NCBI RefSeq assembly: GCF_031624635.1
Contig: NZ_JAMQOQ010000002.1
Coordinates: forward strand, 682,001 to 746,000
Direction: 5' to 3'
DNA: 64,000 nucleotides
Source of the DNA: Halogeometricum sp. S3BR5-2
Lineage (GTDB): Archaea > Halobacteriota > Halobacteria > Halobacteriales > Haloferacaceae
Both the position numbers and the translations under genes were made by a program. A model generated the notes under the pieces. The model made no database searches, was not told where the DNA came from, and saw only the letters and a list, made by a program, of their open reading frames with translations. Below, piece by piece: positions 39,077 through 49,177 of this stretch (position 1 is the stretch's first letter; each line of letters starts with the position of its first letter).

Positions 39077-39859
39077 GTGCCGCGACCCGACACCGCCGTC
39101 GAGACGGTGCGGACCGTCGTCGAGGCGTCCTACGAGCACCGGGTGCAGTACCCGGCGGCGGCGCTGGCGTACTACGCGTTCGCCTCGCTGCTCCCGGTGT
39201 TGGTGCTGCTGCTGGTGGTCGTCGGGAGACCGGTCGTCGAACCGGTCCGCGAGGCGACGGCGCAGTTTCTCACCCCCGGGGCCCAGCGGTTGGTGTCGCG
39301 GGCGCTGTCGAACTCCGCCGGGAAAGCGGGCGCGACGCTGTTCGCCGTCGTCGTCCTCGTCTGGAGTGCGGCGAACGTCACCGCCGGCTTCGAGACGGTG
39401 GTCGCCCGCGTCGAGGACTCCGCGCACGAGTCGCCGAGCGGCCGACTCGGCGACGCGGTCACCATCCTCGTTTCGGTCGGTCTGAGCGTCGGGTCGGTCG
39501 TCGCCGCGAGCGCGCTCTTCGTCCTGTTGCCCAGCGTCGTGCCCGCGGCGGCCGGCCTCGGCTCCCTCTTCGTCGCGCTCTCCGTCGTCCTCCTCCCCCT
39601 GTACTACGTTCCGACGAGCGAACTCCCCTCGCCGACGGCGGCGCTCCCCGGCGCCGTCACCGCCGCTCTCGGGTGGACGACCCTGCTCGCCGCCGTCCGG
39701 TTCTACATCGCGAACGCGGCCGCGTACGCGGTCTTCGGCGTGCTCAGCGTCGTCCTACTCGTGCTCTCGAGCCTCTACCTCGCCGCCGTCGTGCTCATGC
39801 TCGGCTTCGTCGTGAACGCGACGCTCTCGACGGCGACGACCGCCGCGGGGTCGGCGTGA
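39077..39859 (+). CDS. YihY/UPF0761 family membrane protein
   Basis: 260 residues from GTG 39077. Family features: an N-terminal amphipathic start, then YPAAALAYYAFASLLPVLVLLLVVVG, and about six hydrophobic helices ending in LYLAAVVLMLGFVVNATLS. Once called RNase BN-like, this family is not a nuclease. Transport or envelope role; substrate unknown. Converges with the EF-1alpha gene. Confidence 0.9.
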   Translation: MPRPDTAVETVRTVVEASYEHRVQYPAAALAYYAFASLLPVLVLLLVVVGRPVVEPVREATAQFLTPGAQRLVSRALSNSAGKAGATLFAVVVLVWSAANVTAGFETVVARVEDSAHESPSGRLGDAVTILVSVGLSVGSVVAASALFVLLPSVVPAAAGLGSLFVALSVVLLPLYYVPTSELPSPTAALPGAVTAALGWTTLLAAVRFYIANAAAYAVFGVLSVVLLVLSSLYLAAVVLMLGFVVNATLSTATTAAGSA

Positions 39860-39925
39860 CTGTGGCCCTGGCGCACGCCGCGGACGCGTCGCTCGCGGAC
39901 CGCGGCGTCGAAAAAAAGGAGTCCG

Positions 39926-41191
39926 TCACCGCCCGTGGACTTCGAGCACCTTGCCGGCCGCGATGGTCTGACCCATGTCGCGGATGGCGAACGAACCGAG
40001 TTCCGGAATCTCCGAGGAGGGTTCCAGCACCAGCGGTTTCTGCGGGCGCAGGGTGACGACGGCGGCGTCGCCGGCCTTGATGAAGTCGGGGTTCTCCTCG
40101 GCGACCTCGCCGGATTTCGGGTCGAGTTTCTTGTCGATGGACTCGAACGTGCAGGCCACCTGCGCGGTGTGCGCGTGGATGACGGGCGTGTACCCCGCGG
40201 TGATGACCGACGGATGCTGCATCACGACGATTTGGGCCTGGAACGTCTCGGCGACCGAGGGCGGCGCGTCGGCGGGACCCGCCACGTCGCCGCGGCGGAT
40301 GTCGTCCTTGCCGACGCCGCGGACGTTGAACCCGATGTTGTCGCCGGGGCCGGCGCTGTCGACCTCCTCGTGGTGCATCTCGATGGTCTTCACCTCGCCG
40401 GAGACGTCCGAAGGCTGGAAGGAAACGTTGTCCCCGACGTTGAGCGTTCCCGTCTCGACGCGGCCGACGGGGACGGTCCCGATGCCCGAGATGGTGTAGA
40501 CGTCCTGAATCGGGATGCGCAGGGGGGCGTCCGTCGGCGGCGACGGCGCCGGGAGGTTGTCGAGGGCCTCGAGCACCGTGGGGCCGTCGAACCAGTCCAT
40601 GTTCCCCGAGCGCTCGGCGATGTTGTCGCCCTCGAACGCCGAGATGGGGATGAAGCGGGCGTCGTCCGTGTCGAAGCGCACTTGCTTCAGCAGGTCCTGT
40701 ACCTCGGATTTGATCTCCTTGTAGGAGTCCTCGCCGTAGCCGACGGTGTCCATCTTGTTGATGGCGATGATGAGCGTCTCGATGCCCAGCGTGCGGGCCA
40801 GGAAGACGTGCTCGCGGGTCTGGGGTGCGACGCCGTCGTCGGCGGCGACGACGAGGATGGCGTGGTCGGCCTGCGAAGCACCCGTGATCATGTTCTTCAC
40901 GAAGTCGCGGTGACCGGGCGTGTCCACGATGGTGAAGTAGTACTTGTCCGTGTCGAAGCGCTGGTGGGCGATGTCGATGGTCACCCCGCGCTCTCGCTCC
41001 TCGGCGAGGTTGTCCATGACGTAGGCGAACTCGAACCCCGATTTACCCTTCTCTGCGGCCTCCTCGCGGTGCTGTTCGATGATGTGCTCGGGGACGCTCC
41101 CCGTCTCGAACAGGAGTCGGCCGACGAGGGTCGATTTCCCGTGGTCGACGTGTCCGATGATGGCCAGATTCTGGTGTGGCTTGTCGCTCAT
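39926..41191 (-). CDS. tef1a: Translation elongation factor 1-alpha
   Basis: 421 residues; the GTPase that delivers aminoacyl-tRNA to the ribosome. GTP motifs [20 protein letters not shown] and NKMD (about residue 145), then domains II and III with [21 protein letters not shown] and [24 protein letters not shown] canonical ORF in length. The gene is alone: neither the usual hom upstream nor rpsJ downstream is present. Either the operon is rearranged or this is a second copy. Confidence 0.95.
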   Translation of the reverse strand: MSDKPHQNLAIIGHVDHGKSTLVGRLLFETGSVPEHIIEQHREEAAEKGKSGFEFAYVMDNLAEERERGVTIDIAHQRFDTDKYYFTIVDTPGHRDFVKNMITGASQADHAILVVAADDGVAPQTREHVFLARTLGIETLIIAINKMDTVGYGEDSYKEIKSEVQDLLKQVRFDTDDARFIPISAFEGDNIAERSGNMDWFDGPTVLEALDNLPAPSPPTDAPLRIPIQDVYTISGIGTVPVGRVETGTLNVGDNVSFQPSDVSGEVKTIEMHHEEVDSAGPGDNIGFNVRGVGKDDIRRGDVAGPADAPPSVAETFQAQIVVMQHPSVITAGYTPVIHAHTAQVACTFESIDKKLDPKSGEVAEENPDFIKAGDAAVVTLRPQKPLVLEPSSEIPELGSFAIRDMGQTIAAGKVLEVHGR

Positions 41192-41630
41192 GATTGGAAC
41201 GCGCCGGCGGCCGCGCCCGCGGGGCGGACGGGCCAGCGACGCTCAGCCGTCTAGATGGATACGAAAGGACAAAACCGTTTCTCGGGTCGAGAACCCCCGA
41301 AAGAGAGATTTTCAGCGGATCAGATGCTTCGCATCAGACGGTCCATGTCGGCGAAGGTGGCCGTTCGGCGGTCGCGGTCGTCGGCCCGGGCGGCTCGGTT
41401 GGGAGAATTTGCTACTATCATAGTAACTTATTCGGCCGCCGCCGGTATAAACCTAGTTCAGGGGACGTGATTTGTCGATACTATTTACTGTGTCCTACGA
41501 TGATAACTATCTAGTACTTCACAGATACTATAATAAAGGAGAAATCAAATACTACTGTAATGACGGTCGCGAGTGACCTTCGGACGGCGGACGTGGGGGG
41601 CCGTCGGAGGGGCACGGAGAACGGTCACGC
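41192..41630. promoter_or_regulatory. Long AT-rich spacer between EF-1alpha and a histidine kinase
   Basis: About 439 bases with strong AT enrichment from 41405 to 41560. It holds a perfect palindrome TACTATCATAGTA (41413-41425) and two further copies of GATACTAT (41477-41484 and 41524-41531). The EF-1alpha promoter should lie in the left end, where a TTTCGTATC element reads on the minus strand. A 33-codon minus-strand frame at 41320-41421 starts inside the palindrome. Confidence 0.4.
41320..41421 (-). CDS. Possible very small protein (33 aa)
   Basis: An ATG frame of 33 residues beginning MIVANSPNRAAR and ending in MDRLMRSI. It is polar and helical, with GC-rich codons resembling local coding, and it fills most of the otherwise unexplained GC-rich left half of the spacer. 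Its start overlaps a palindrome. No similarity recognised; may be chance. Confidence 0.25.
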   Translation of the reverse strand: MIVANSPNRAARADDRDRRTATFADMDRLMRSI

Positions 41631-42812
41631 ATGAGACACGACACACGCGGGGAGGAGGCGACGGGGGGCGGGCCGCGGTTACTCGTCGGACTGGGCTGTC
41701 TGTTCGTCCTCACTATCGTCGGCGAGTGGGCGCTGATGGAGGTGCTCCGACCGATGGAGCATCTGACGACCGAGTACGCCTTGGCGCTCCTGCTCAACGG
41801 GGTCCCGGCGCTCGGAATCAGCTACGGCGGCTACTGGCTCGCGCGGAGCGACGTCGAACCCGACCAGTACCGGCGCGTCGTCCGGTGGTGCGTCGGCGGA
41901 CTCGTCGCCTTCCTCTCGCTCAACCTCGTGATGATCGCCGTCTGGCCGGCGGAGGGGCTCAGAGCCAACCTCGGGTGGGCCCGCGGAACGGCCATCTTCG
42001 GGGCGGTGGGGGGACTCCTCGTCGGCGGTATCGAGGCGCGGACGGTCCGACGTGCCCGCGCCGCCGAACGCGAAATCGCGCACACCGAGTACGTCGAATC
42101 CCAGCGCCGGTGGCTCGGCTACCTCAACAGCCTCCTCCGCCACGAGGTGTTGAACACCGCCAACGTCATCGAGGGCTACAGCGAACTGCTCATCGACGAG
42201 GGCCCCGACGGACTCGCCGCGGACCGACTCGAAATCATCCGCCGGCAGAGTCGCAACCTCACCGAGGTCATCGACGACGTGCGGGTGCTGTTGGAAGCCA
42301 CCGAGGAACCCGAGGAACTCGAAGTTCAGAACCTCTCTACGGTGCTTGCCGACCGAGTCGCCGAACTGCGGGCGCGGAATCCGGAGGCGGACGTCCGGAC
42401 GGCCGTCTCCGACGACGTGTTCGTGCGGGCCGACAGCCTCCTTCCGCGCGTGTTCTCGAACCTTCTGCACAACGCCGTCGACCACCACGACGGCGACAGC
42501 CCCGTCGTCTCCGTATCGGTCGAGACGACGGACGAGACGGCCGTCGTGTCGATAGCGGACGACGGGCCGGGCGTACCCGAAGCCAAACGCGACTCGATAT
42601 TCGAGGGGGACGTCCGGTCGAGCAACCACGGCCTCGGGCTCTACTTGGTCCGGACGCTGGCCGAACGGTACGACGGAGCGGTCGAACTCCGCGAGACGGG
42701 ACCGAACGGGAGCGTCTTCGCCGTCGAACTTCCCCGCGTCGGGCGGTCGACGGGTGGCTTCGACCCGGTCGACGCCGTCGTTCCGGCGGCTATCGCCGGT
42801 CGAACCGGGTGA
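41631..42812 (+). CDS. Membrane-bound sensor histidine kinase
   Basis: 393 residues. Four to five N-terminal helices (residues 18-125) make a membrane sensor; the phosphoacceptor His is in the H box GYLNSLLRHEVLNTANVI (about residue 175). The ATP-binding domain carries an N box NLLHNAVDHHDGD, G1 DDGPGV and G2 GLGLYLVRTLAERYDG. No response regulator lies beside it, as is common in haloarchaea. It may sense lipid-phase or light-like signals through the membrane domain, but this is speculation. Confidence 0.92.
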   Translation: MRHDTRGEEATGGGPRLLVGLGCLFVLTIVGEWALMEVLRPMEHLTTEYALALLLNGVPALGISYGGYWLARSDVEPDQYRRVVRWCVGGLVAFLSLNLVMIAVWPAEGLRANLGWARGTAIFGAVGGLLVGGIEARTVRRARAAEREIAHTEYVESQRRWLGYLNSLLRHEVLNTANVIEGYSELLIDEGPDGLAADRLEIIRRQSRNLTEVIDDVRVLLEATEEPEELEVQNLSTVLADRVAELRARNPEADVRTAVSDDVFVRADSLLPRVFSNLLHNAVDHHDGDSPVVSVSVETTDETAVVSIADDGPGVPEAKRDSIFEGDVRSSNHGLGLYLVRTLAERYDGAVELRETGPNGSVFAVELPRVGRSTGGFDPVDAVVPAAIAGRTG

Positions 42813-43012
42813 CGGGAGCGAAGGGCGGACGACCGAGCACCGACCGGCGCTCCGAAGCGCCTGTTAGTCGTCGCGTCGGAGTTACACGGTTCGAACGGCG
42901 CCACGGAGGCGGTTTGCTATCGCACCATGGGATTTATCGTGTCGCTCGCTCGCGATGCGGAATCCCGAACCGACATACCAAAGCATTACTTCGCCCGAAC
43001 CAACTCGGAGAT

Positions 43013-44113
43013 ATGGCCCTTCGCAAACCGCCGTTGCGCGAGGCTCACGCGGCCCGTGACGCCAAGTTCACGGAGTTCGGTGGGTGGGACATGCCGGTCG
43101 AGTTCGACTCGATTCGGACAGAGCACGCGGCCGTCCGCGAATCGGTCGGCATCTTCGACGTCTCGCACATGGGCGAGGTGGAGGTGTCCGGACCGGACGC
43201 GGCGACGCTGATGCAGCGACTCACCACGAACGACGTGACGCGCCTCGCTCCCGGCGACTCGCAGTACGCGATGATAACGAACGAGGAGGGAACGATTCTG
43301 GACGACACCGTCGTCTATCGCCTCCCCGACGAGGAGACGGAGCGCTACCTGTTCGTCCCGAACGCCGGTCACGACGCCGAGATGCACGACCGCTGGACCG
43401 CCCACCGCGAGGAGTGGGGGCTGGACGCGCGCGTGGACGACGTCACCGAGGAGTGGGCGATGTTCGCTGTGCAGGGTCCAGACGCCGCGGACGCCGTCGC
43501 CGCCGCGGCCGACGGCGTCTCCGACCTCTCGAAGTTCGAGGCCCGCTACGCCGACGTCGTCGGCGCCCGGTCGTGGGTCGCTCGCACCGGTTACACCGGC
43601 GAGGACGGCTTCGAGATACTCTGTCCGTGGGACGAGGCTGAGACGGTGTGGAACGCGTTCGTCGACGACCACGACTGCACGCCCTGTGGCCTCGGCGCGC
43701 GCGACACCCTCCGAATCGAGATGGGATTCCTGCTCTCCGGGCAGGACTTCGACCCCGAGACGGAGCCTCGAAACCCCTACGAGGCCGGCGTCGGCTTCGC
43801 GGTGAAACTCGATACCGAGTTCGTCGGCCGCGACGCCCTCGAAGCCGTCTACGAGGAGGGCGTCGACGAGAAGTTCGTCGGGCTGAAACTGCTCGACCGC
43901 GGCGTCGCCCGGCACGGTTACGACGTCGTCGACGACGACGGACACGTCGTCGGCCACGTCACCAGCGGAACGATGAGCCCCACCCTGAACGAACCGATAG
44001 CGCTCGGCTACGTCCCCGTCGAGCACGCCGACCCCGGCACGCGCCTGCGCGTCGCCGTCCGAGAGCAGGAGAAGCGCGCGAAGGTAGTCAGCACGCCCTT
44101 CCTGGAGGATTAA
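43013..44113 (+). CDS. gcvT: Glycine cleavage system T protein (aminomethyltransferase)
   Basis: 366 residues from ATG 43013. Transfers the methylene group from the H-protein lipoyl arm to tetrahydrofolate and releases ammonia. Motifs: [45 protein letters not shown] and [15 protein letters not shown]. First gene of the gcv operon; TATA-like CATTACTTCG lies about 28 bases upstream, consistent with a leaderless transcript. Confidence 0.96.
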   Translation: MALRKPPLREAHAARDAKFTEFGGWDMPVEFDSIRTEHAAVRESVGIFDVSHMGEVEVSGPDAATLMQRLTTNDVTRLAPGDSQYAMITNEEGTILDDTVVYRLPDEETERYLFVPNAGHDAEMHDRWTAHREEWGLDARVDDVTEEWAMFAVQGPDAADAVAAAADGVSDLSKFEARYADVVGARSWVARTGYTGEDGFEILCPWDEAETVWNAFVDDHDCTPCGLGARDTLRIEMGFLLSGQDFDPETEPRNPYEAGVGFAVKLDTEFVGRDALEAVYEEGVDEKFVGLKLLDRGVARHGYDVVDDDGHVVGHVTSGTMSPTLNEPIALGYVPVEHADPGTRLRVAVREQEKRAKVVSTPFLED

Positions 44114-44115
44114 CA

Positions 44116-44496
44116 ATGTTCGATGTACCCGAAGACCGAAAGTACCTGGAATCGCACGAGTACGCAACCACCGACGGCGAGACGGCCACCGTCGGCATCT
44201 CCGACTTCGCGCAGGACGAACTGGGCGACGTCGTCTTCGTCGAACTCCCCGCGGAGGGCGACGAGGTGACGAAAGGCGAGGAGTTCGGCGTCGTCGAGTC
44301 CATCAAGGCCGTCTCCGACCTCTACGCGCCCGTCTCGGGCACGGTGGTCGACGTGAACGAGGAACTGTTCGACCGCCCCGAACTCGTCAACGAGGACCCC
44401 TACGGCGAGGGGTGGATGCTCGAAGTCGAGGTGTCGGACCCCGACGAGTTCGACGGACTGCTCTCGCCCGAGGAGTACCGCGGCCAGACCGAATGA
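44116..44496 (+). CDS. gcvH: Glycine cleavage system H protein
   Basis: 126 residues. Carries the lipoyl group on Lys64 in [18 protein letters not shown]. The start is two bases after the gcvT stop (TAACAATG), so translation is linked. Soluble shuttle between the P, T and L proteins; no L protein is encoded in the window. Confidence 0.97.
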   Translation: MFDVPEDRKYLESHEYATTDGETATVGISDFAQDELGDVVFVELPAEGDEVTKGEEFGVVESIKAVSDLYAPVSGTVVDVNEELFDRPELVNEDPYGEGWMLEVEVSDPDEFDGLLSPEEYRGQTE

Positions 44497-45815
44497 CGCG
44501 CGGAAGCCCCTACGCACCCCACACCGACGCGGAGACGGCGGCGATGCTCGACGCCGTCGGCGTCGACGACGAGGAGTCGCTGTTCGACATCCCCGAGGAG
44601 GTGCGATTCGACGGCGAGTTCGACATCGACGCTCGCGGAGAACGGGAACTGCGGGCGGAACTGTCGAGGACGTTCGCGAAGAATCGGGACCTCACAGAGT
44701 TCCTCGGCCGCGGCCACCACGGGCACTACGTGCCGGCCCTCGTCGACGACATCTCGCGCCGCTCGGAGTTTCTCACCTCCTACACGCAGTACCAACCGGA
44801 GATAACGCAGGGGTTCCTGCAGGCCCTGTTCGAGTACCAGTCGTTGCTGGTCGAACTCACCGGCCTCCCGGTGGCCAACTGCTCGATGTACGACGCCGCG
44901 ACGGCGCTGGCGGAGGCGGCGCGCCTCTCGAACCGGGTCCGCCGCGTCTCCGGCGACCGCATCTTGGTCCCGGAGACGCTCCACGCCGGCAAGCGGAGCG
45001 TCCTCGACAACTACGTCGCCGGGACGGACCTCGCCGTCGAGACGTACCCGATGGACGACGGCAACGTCGACGTGGACGCTCTCGGGGACGCGGTCGGCGA
45101 AGACGCCTCGATGGTGTACGCCGAGAACCCGACGGTCCGCGGCGCAATCGAGGAACGACTCTCTGAGATAGGAGAGCTAGCCGACGAGGCCGACGCGCTG
45201 TTCTGTCTCGGAACCGACATCGTGGCGCTCGGACTCCTCGAGGAACCCGCGAGCGTCGGCGCCGACGTCGTCGTCGGCGAGGCGGACGCCCTCGGGATGC
45301 CCACCTCGTACGGGATGGGCCTCGGACTGTTCGCCACCCGCGAGTCGTTCCTCCGGCAGGTGCCGGGGCGACTCGTCGGCGCGAGCGAGGACGCCGGCGG
45401 CAAGCGCGCCTACACGTTGACGCTGCAGACGCGGGAGCAGCACATCCGCAAGGAGCGCGCCACCTCGAACATCTGCACGAACCAGGCGTGGGTCGCCCTC
45501 CGGACGGCGATGCACGTCGCGTACCTCGGCCCCGACGGACTCGTCGAGTTGGCGAAGCGCTGCGTCACCGACGCCGAGTCGCTCGCGGCGGAGTTGAGCG
45601 ACCTGAAGGGCGTCAAAGCCCCCGTCCACGACCGACACCACTTCCGCGAGTTCGTCGCGCACACCGACCAACCCGCCGAGGCCATCGCCGCCGACCTGGA
45701 GAGGGAGGGCTTCGCCGTCCACGTCGTCGGAGAACACGAACTACAGGTGTGCGTCACCGAGTCGACCGCCGCGAAGACCGACGAGTTGGTCGCCGCGTTC
45801 GAGGAGGTGCTCTGA
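44493..45815 (+). CDS. gcvPA: Glycine dehydrogenase (decarboxylating) subunit 1
   Basis: 440 residues, overlapping gcvH by four bases (ATGA). One half of the split P protein that decarboxylates glycine. Signatures: [39 protein letters not shown] and [16 protein letters not shown]. The split PA/PB form is the usual archaeal and Gram-positive arrangement. Confidence 0.96.
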   Translation: MTRGSPYAPHTDAETAAMLDAVGVDDEESLFDIPEEVRFDGEFDIDARGERELRAELSRTFAKNRDLTEFLGRGHHGHYVPALVDDISRRSEFLTSYTQYQPEITQGFLQALFEYQSLLVELTGLPVANCSMYDAATALAEAARLSNRVRRVSGDRILVPETLHAGKRSVLDNYVAGTDLAVETYPMDDGNVDVDALGDAVGEDASMVYAENPTVRGAIEERLSEIGELADEADALFCLGTDIVALGLLEEPASVGADVVVGEADALGMPTSYGMGLGLFATRESFLRQVPGRLVGASEDAGGKRAYTLTLQTREQHIRKERATSNICTNQAWVALRTAMHVAYLGPDGLVELAKRCVTDAESLAAELSDLKGVKAPVHDRHHFREFVAHTDQPAEAIAADLEREGFAVHVVGEHELQVCVTESTAAKTDELVAAFEEVL

Positions 45816-45819
45816 ACCC

Positions 45820-47250
45820 ATGGATTACGACCAAGCGCGCTACTCGCGCGACGACCAGTACGAACCGCTGCTCGCAGAGAAGAACGCCGCGCGCGTCGAG
45901 ATAGACGAAGAGGACTCGCCGCTGCCGGCCGAGTTGACGCGCGACTCGGTGGAACTGCCGGACCTCTCGGAACCCGAACTCGCCCGCCACTACACGCGCC
46001 TCTCGCAGATGAACTGGAGCGTCGAGAGCGGGCCGTACCCGCTCGGGTCCTGCACGATGAAGTACAACCCCTCGTTCACCGAGGACGTCGCCGCCGACCC
46101 GAACGCGGCGGTCCACCCCGACCGCTCCGCCCGGAGCGTGCAGGGGTCGCTCGAACTCCTCTGCGACCTGCAGGACTACCTCGCGCGCATCGGCGGGATG
46201 GACGCCGTGACGCTGCAACCGCCCGCCGGCGCCGCCGGCGAGTTCGCGGGCATCCTCGTGGCGAAGGCGTACCACGAGGCCAACGGCAACGACCGAAACG
46301 AAGTCGTCGTCCCCGCCTCCGCGCACGGGACGAACTTCGCGTCGGCTGCGATGGCGGGGTACGACGTGGTGGAACTCCCGAGCGACGAGGACGGCCGCGT
46401 CGACGTGGACGCCCTCGACGCCGCCCTCTCGGACGACACGGCGGCGCTGATGCTCACGAATCCGAACACCGTGGGCCTGTTCGAACGCGACATCGTCGAC
46501 ATCGCGGAGATGGTCCACGACGTGGGCGGTCTGCTCTACTACGACGGGGCGAACCTCAACGCCCTGCTCGGACGCGGTCGTCCGGGCGATATGGGCTTCG
46601 ACATCATGCACTACAACGTGCACAAGACGTTCGCCACGCCCCACGGCGGCGGCGGTCCGGGCGCCGGCCCCGTCGGCGTCGTCGAGGAACTCGCCCCCTA
46701 CCTCCCGAGTCCGCGGGTCCGCGAGAAGGGCGGCAACTACGAACTGTTCGACCCCGAGGAGTCGATCGGCAAAGTCCACGGCTACCAGGGCAACTGGCTC
46801 GTCCTCGTGAAGGCGTACGCCTACATCGCCCGCCTCGGCGACGAGGGACTGACGGACGCCTCCGCGAAGGCCGTGCTGAACGCGAACTACCTCGCCTCGC
46901 AGATAGACTACGAGGTGCCGTACGACCCGTTCCACCACGAGTTCGCCGCCACCGCCGGCGACAGGGACGCCGCCGACGTGGCCAAGCGGATGCTCGACTA
47001 CGGCGTCCACCCGCCGACGACGAAGTGGCCCGAGTTCGTCCCCGAGGCGATGCTCACGGAACCGACGGAGGTGGAGAACCGCGACTCGCTGGACGACTTG
47101 GCGCGCGCGTTCGACGCCGCGATGGCCGACTCCGACGAGGAGTTGGAGAACGCGCCCTCGAAGACGACGGCGCGGCGCATCGACCAGGTGACCGCCGCGC
47201 GCGAACCGCGCCTGTCGTGGCGGGCGCTGGACGACGAGAGCGAGGAGTAG
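45820..47250 (+). CDS. gcvPB: Glycine dehydrogenase (decarboxylating) subunit 2
   Basis: 476 residues, four bases after gcvPA. Binds PLP on Lys269 in MHYNVHKTFATPHGGGGPGAG. Other features: YPLGSCTMKYNP and LQPPAGAAGEFAGILVAKAYH, NPNTVGLFERDIVDIAE. Last gene of the four-gene gcv operon; the T, H and both P parts are therefore complete. Confidence 0.97.
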   Translation: MDYDQARYSRDDQYEPLLAEKNAARVEIDEEDSPLPAELTRDSVELPDLSEPELARHYTRLSQMNWSVESGPYPLGSCTMKYNPSFTEDVAADPNAAVHPDRSARSVQGSLELLCDLQDYLARIGGMDAVTLQPPAGAAGEFAGILVAKAYHEANGNDRNEVVVPASAHGTNFASAAMAGYDVVELPSDEDGRVDVDALDAALSDDTAALMLTNPNTVGLFERDIVDIAEMVHDVGGLLYYDGANLNALLGRGRPGDMGFDIMHYNVHKTFATPHGGGGPGAGPVGVVEELAPYLPSPRVREKGGNYELFDPEESIGKVHGYQGNWLVLVKAYAYIARLGDEGLTDASAKAVLNANYLASQIDYEVPYDPFHHEFAATAGDRDAADVAKRMLDYGVHPPTTKWPEFVPEAMLTEPTEVENRDSLDDLARAFDAAMADSDEELENAPSKTTARRIDQVTAAREPRLSWRALDDESEE

Positions 47251-47315
47251 CGGCCGCGCGAGCGCTCTTTTTGGCCGCCGCTCGAACGAAGCGCGAAGAG
47301 AGAGAACAGCCGAGC

Positions 47316-47474
47316 CTACGCCGTGCTGATGTCGCCGTCTATCTGGATGAAACCGAACCCGCAGTCGCTACAGCGCCACTTCGTCTTCTTCCCGAGGTGA
47401 ATCTCCATGTACGCCGTCTTCCAGAACTCGTTGCTGTCGCACTCGGGGCAGTCGCGTTCCATCTCCAGGCTCAT
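47316..47474 (-). CDS. Small zinc-ribbon protein (52 aa)
   Basis: An unannotated-length frame of 52 residues from ATG 47474. Sequence reads MSLEMERDCPECDSNEFWKT, then about eleven residues, then KWRCSDCGFGFIQ, so it has two CxxC knuckles spaced like a zinc ribbon. Tiny haloarchaeal zinc-ribbon proteins of this type are widespread; DNA, RNA or protein binding is likely but untested. Converges with gcvPB. Confidence 0.8.
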   Translation of the reverse strand: MSLEMERDCPECDSNEFWKTAYMEIHLGKKTKWRCSDCGFGFIQIDGDISTA

Positions 47475-47606
47475 ACTCGCTGTTCTGCGTGGGGTACAGT
47501 TGAAGATACTGGTTCGGACGACGCCGAGCGAACCGCTCGACGAGGATAATATATGCTATGACGCGATACGCAATCTCGCTTCGGAGCGGACGGGTCGAGC
47601 ACGTGT

Positions 47607-47993
47607 CTACGGCCGCCGAACCGCGCAACCGAGGTCCGAGAGCGCCGCGAGCGCGGACTCGGCGTCCGCCCGTCGGACGAGCACGTGGTCGGTGGAGTAC
47701 GCCGAGAGCGCGAAGACGGGGATATCCTCCTCGGCCAGCGTCGAAGCCACCCGCGCGAGAAAGCCCACCAACTCGAACGGCAGGGTGGCGTCGAACGTGA
47801 GCAGCGCCCACCCGGGTTCGGCCGCCAGCGTCTCCACTTCGTCCAGTCGCTCCTCCCGAAGCACCTGCGTCACCTCCCGCCCGTCGTCGACGGTGGCGAA
47901 GGCCCCCGAAACCGGGCGTTCGGTCGCGACGACGGCGTAGTCGTCCGGCGCGAGTTCGACGGCGCTGTCGGCCAGAATCGCTTCGGGGTTCAT
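47607..47993 (-). CDS. ACT-domain protein
   Basis: 128 residues, probably two ACT-like units: AVELAPDDYAVVATERPV and the C-terminal FELVGFLARVASTLAEEDIPVFALSAYSTDHVLVR. This is the CASTOR/ACT7-like arrangement, whose members often bind amino acids as regulatory signals. No enzyme domain is fused. ATG start at 47993. Confidence 0.85.
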   Translation of the reverse strand: MNPEAILADSAVELAPDDYAVVATERPVSGAFATVDDGREVTQVLREERLDEVETLAAEPGWALLTFDATLPFELVGFLARVASTLAEEDIPVFALSAYSTDHVLVRRADAESALAALSDLGCAVRRP

Positions 47994-48052
47994 GTTTTCC
48001 GTGGGACGGTCGCCGAGAAGTAGGTACCGAGTGCCGCGACGGCGCGCCGCCT

Positions 48053-49081
48053 CTACCGGCCGTCGAGTCCGACGGCCTCCGCCAACAGTTCGTGGGATTC
48101 CAGCGCGTGGTCGTGCTCCGCGACCACCTGCTGTATCATCATCTCGTCAGCGCCGACGCGTTCCGCGAGTTGGTCAAGGAGGCCGGACAGCATCTCGGGG
48201 CTCCCCGAGATGGCGCGGGGCCACTCGTCCCCGCCCAGCGTCTCGGGGGTGGGGTCGGGGACGCCGCCGAGTTCCTCGATTGACTCCTCGACGGAGGGTC
48301 TGGTGCCCACCTCGCCGCGCCGCATCCGCTTGTACGACGCCTCGGCCACCGCGCGGCGCCGCGCCGCCTCCTCGTCGGTCTCCGCGCAGACGGCGTTCAG
48401 CGCGACCATCACGTGCGGTTCGTCGAGGCCGCCGGCCGACTCCGAGGCTTCGAACTGCTCGCGGTACTCCGCGACGGCGTGGGCGGCGAACTGCGGGCGG
48501 ATGAACGCCGCGAAGCAGTAGGGAAGGCCGAGTTCGCCCGCGATGGCCGCGCTGGAGGGACTCGACCCGAGCGCCCACGGCGCCGGCGTCTCGGCCCCCG
48601 AGCGCGGAATCTCCAGGTCGGCGTAGGCGTGCGTCTCGGGGTACTCGTCGTAGAGGTGGCTGACCACCGCCTCTATCTTCTCGCGGTGGTCGCCGTCGGG
48701 GTCCTCGACGTGCCGTTCGGTGCCGAGGGCGCTGTCGGCGGCCGGCGACCCGTTCGCCCGCCCCAGTCCGGCGTCGATGCGGCCGGGGGCGAGGCCGTCC
48801 AGCGAGCCGAACGCCTCGGCGACCTTGAACGGGCTGTAGTGGTTCAGGAGGACGGCGCCGGTGCCGAGGCGAATCGAGTTGGTCGCGCCGGCGAGTCGGC
48901 CGAGGAGCACCTCGGGCGTCGTCCCGGCGAGCGTGCCCGCCATCCCGTGGTGCTCGGCCACCCAGAACCGCGAGTAGCCCAGTTCTTCGGCCCGCTTGGC
49001 CGTCTCGACGGTGTTCGCGTAGGCGTCGGCGGCGGTACCGCCTTCGGGGACCGGAGAGAGGTCGACGAGAGAGAGGTCCAT
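48053..49081 (-). CDS. LLM-class flavin-dependent oxidoreductase (luciferase-like)
   Basis: 342 residues. Bacterial-luciferase-family TIM barrel: LSLVDLSPVPEGGT, YSRFWVAEHHGMAGTLAGTTPEVLLG, NSIRLGTGAVLLNHYSPFKVAEAFG and GRIDAGLGRANGS. Distinct from the F420-type enzyme at 22966; members use FMN or F420 and act on diverse small substrates. ATG start at 49081; a single unit. Confidence 0.92.
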   Translation of the reverse strand: MDLSLVDLSPVPEGGTAADAYANTVETAKRAEELGYSRFWVAEHHGMAGTLAGTTPEVLLGRLAGATNSIRLGTGAVLLNHYSPFKVAEAFGSLDGLAPGRIDAGLGRANGSPAADSALGTERHVEDPDGDHREKIEAVVSHLYDEYPETHAYADLEIPRSGAETPAPWALGSSPSSAAIAGELGLPYCFAAFIRPQFAAHAVAEYREQFEASESAGGLDEPHVMVALNAVCAETDEEAARRRAVAEASYKRMRRGEVGTRPSVEESIEELGGVPDPTPETLGGDEWPRAISGSPEMLSGLLDQLAERVGADEMMIQQVVAEHDHALESHELLAEAVGLDGR

Positions 49082-49177
49082 ATTCGGGGTCGGAGACTGC
49101 GACCCAAAACGGTTCGGCTACCAGCAGTCCATCGGTTTCGGGCGGTTTCCGGCGGGGCGAACACCGCGACGCGCCGC

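Noticed and set aside
41573-44113. 846-codon frame joining the histidine kinase and gcvT region
   Set aside because: Only the gcvT part is real; the upstream half is Arg/Gly-rich noise in another phase.
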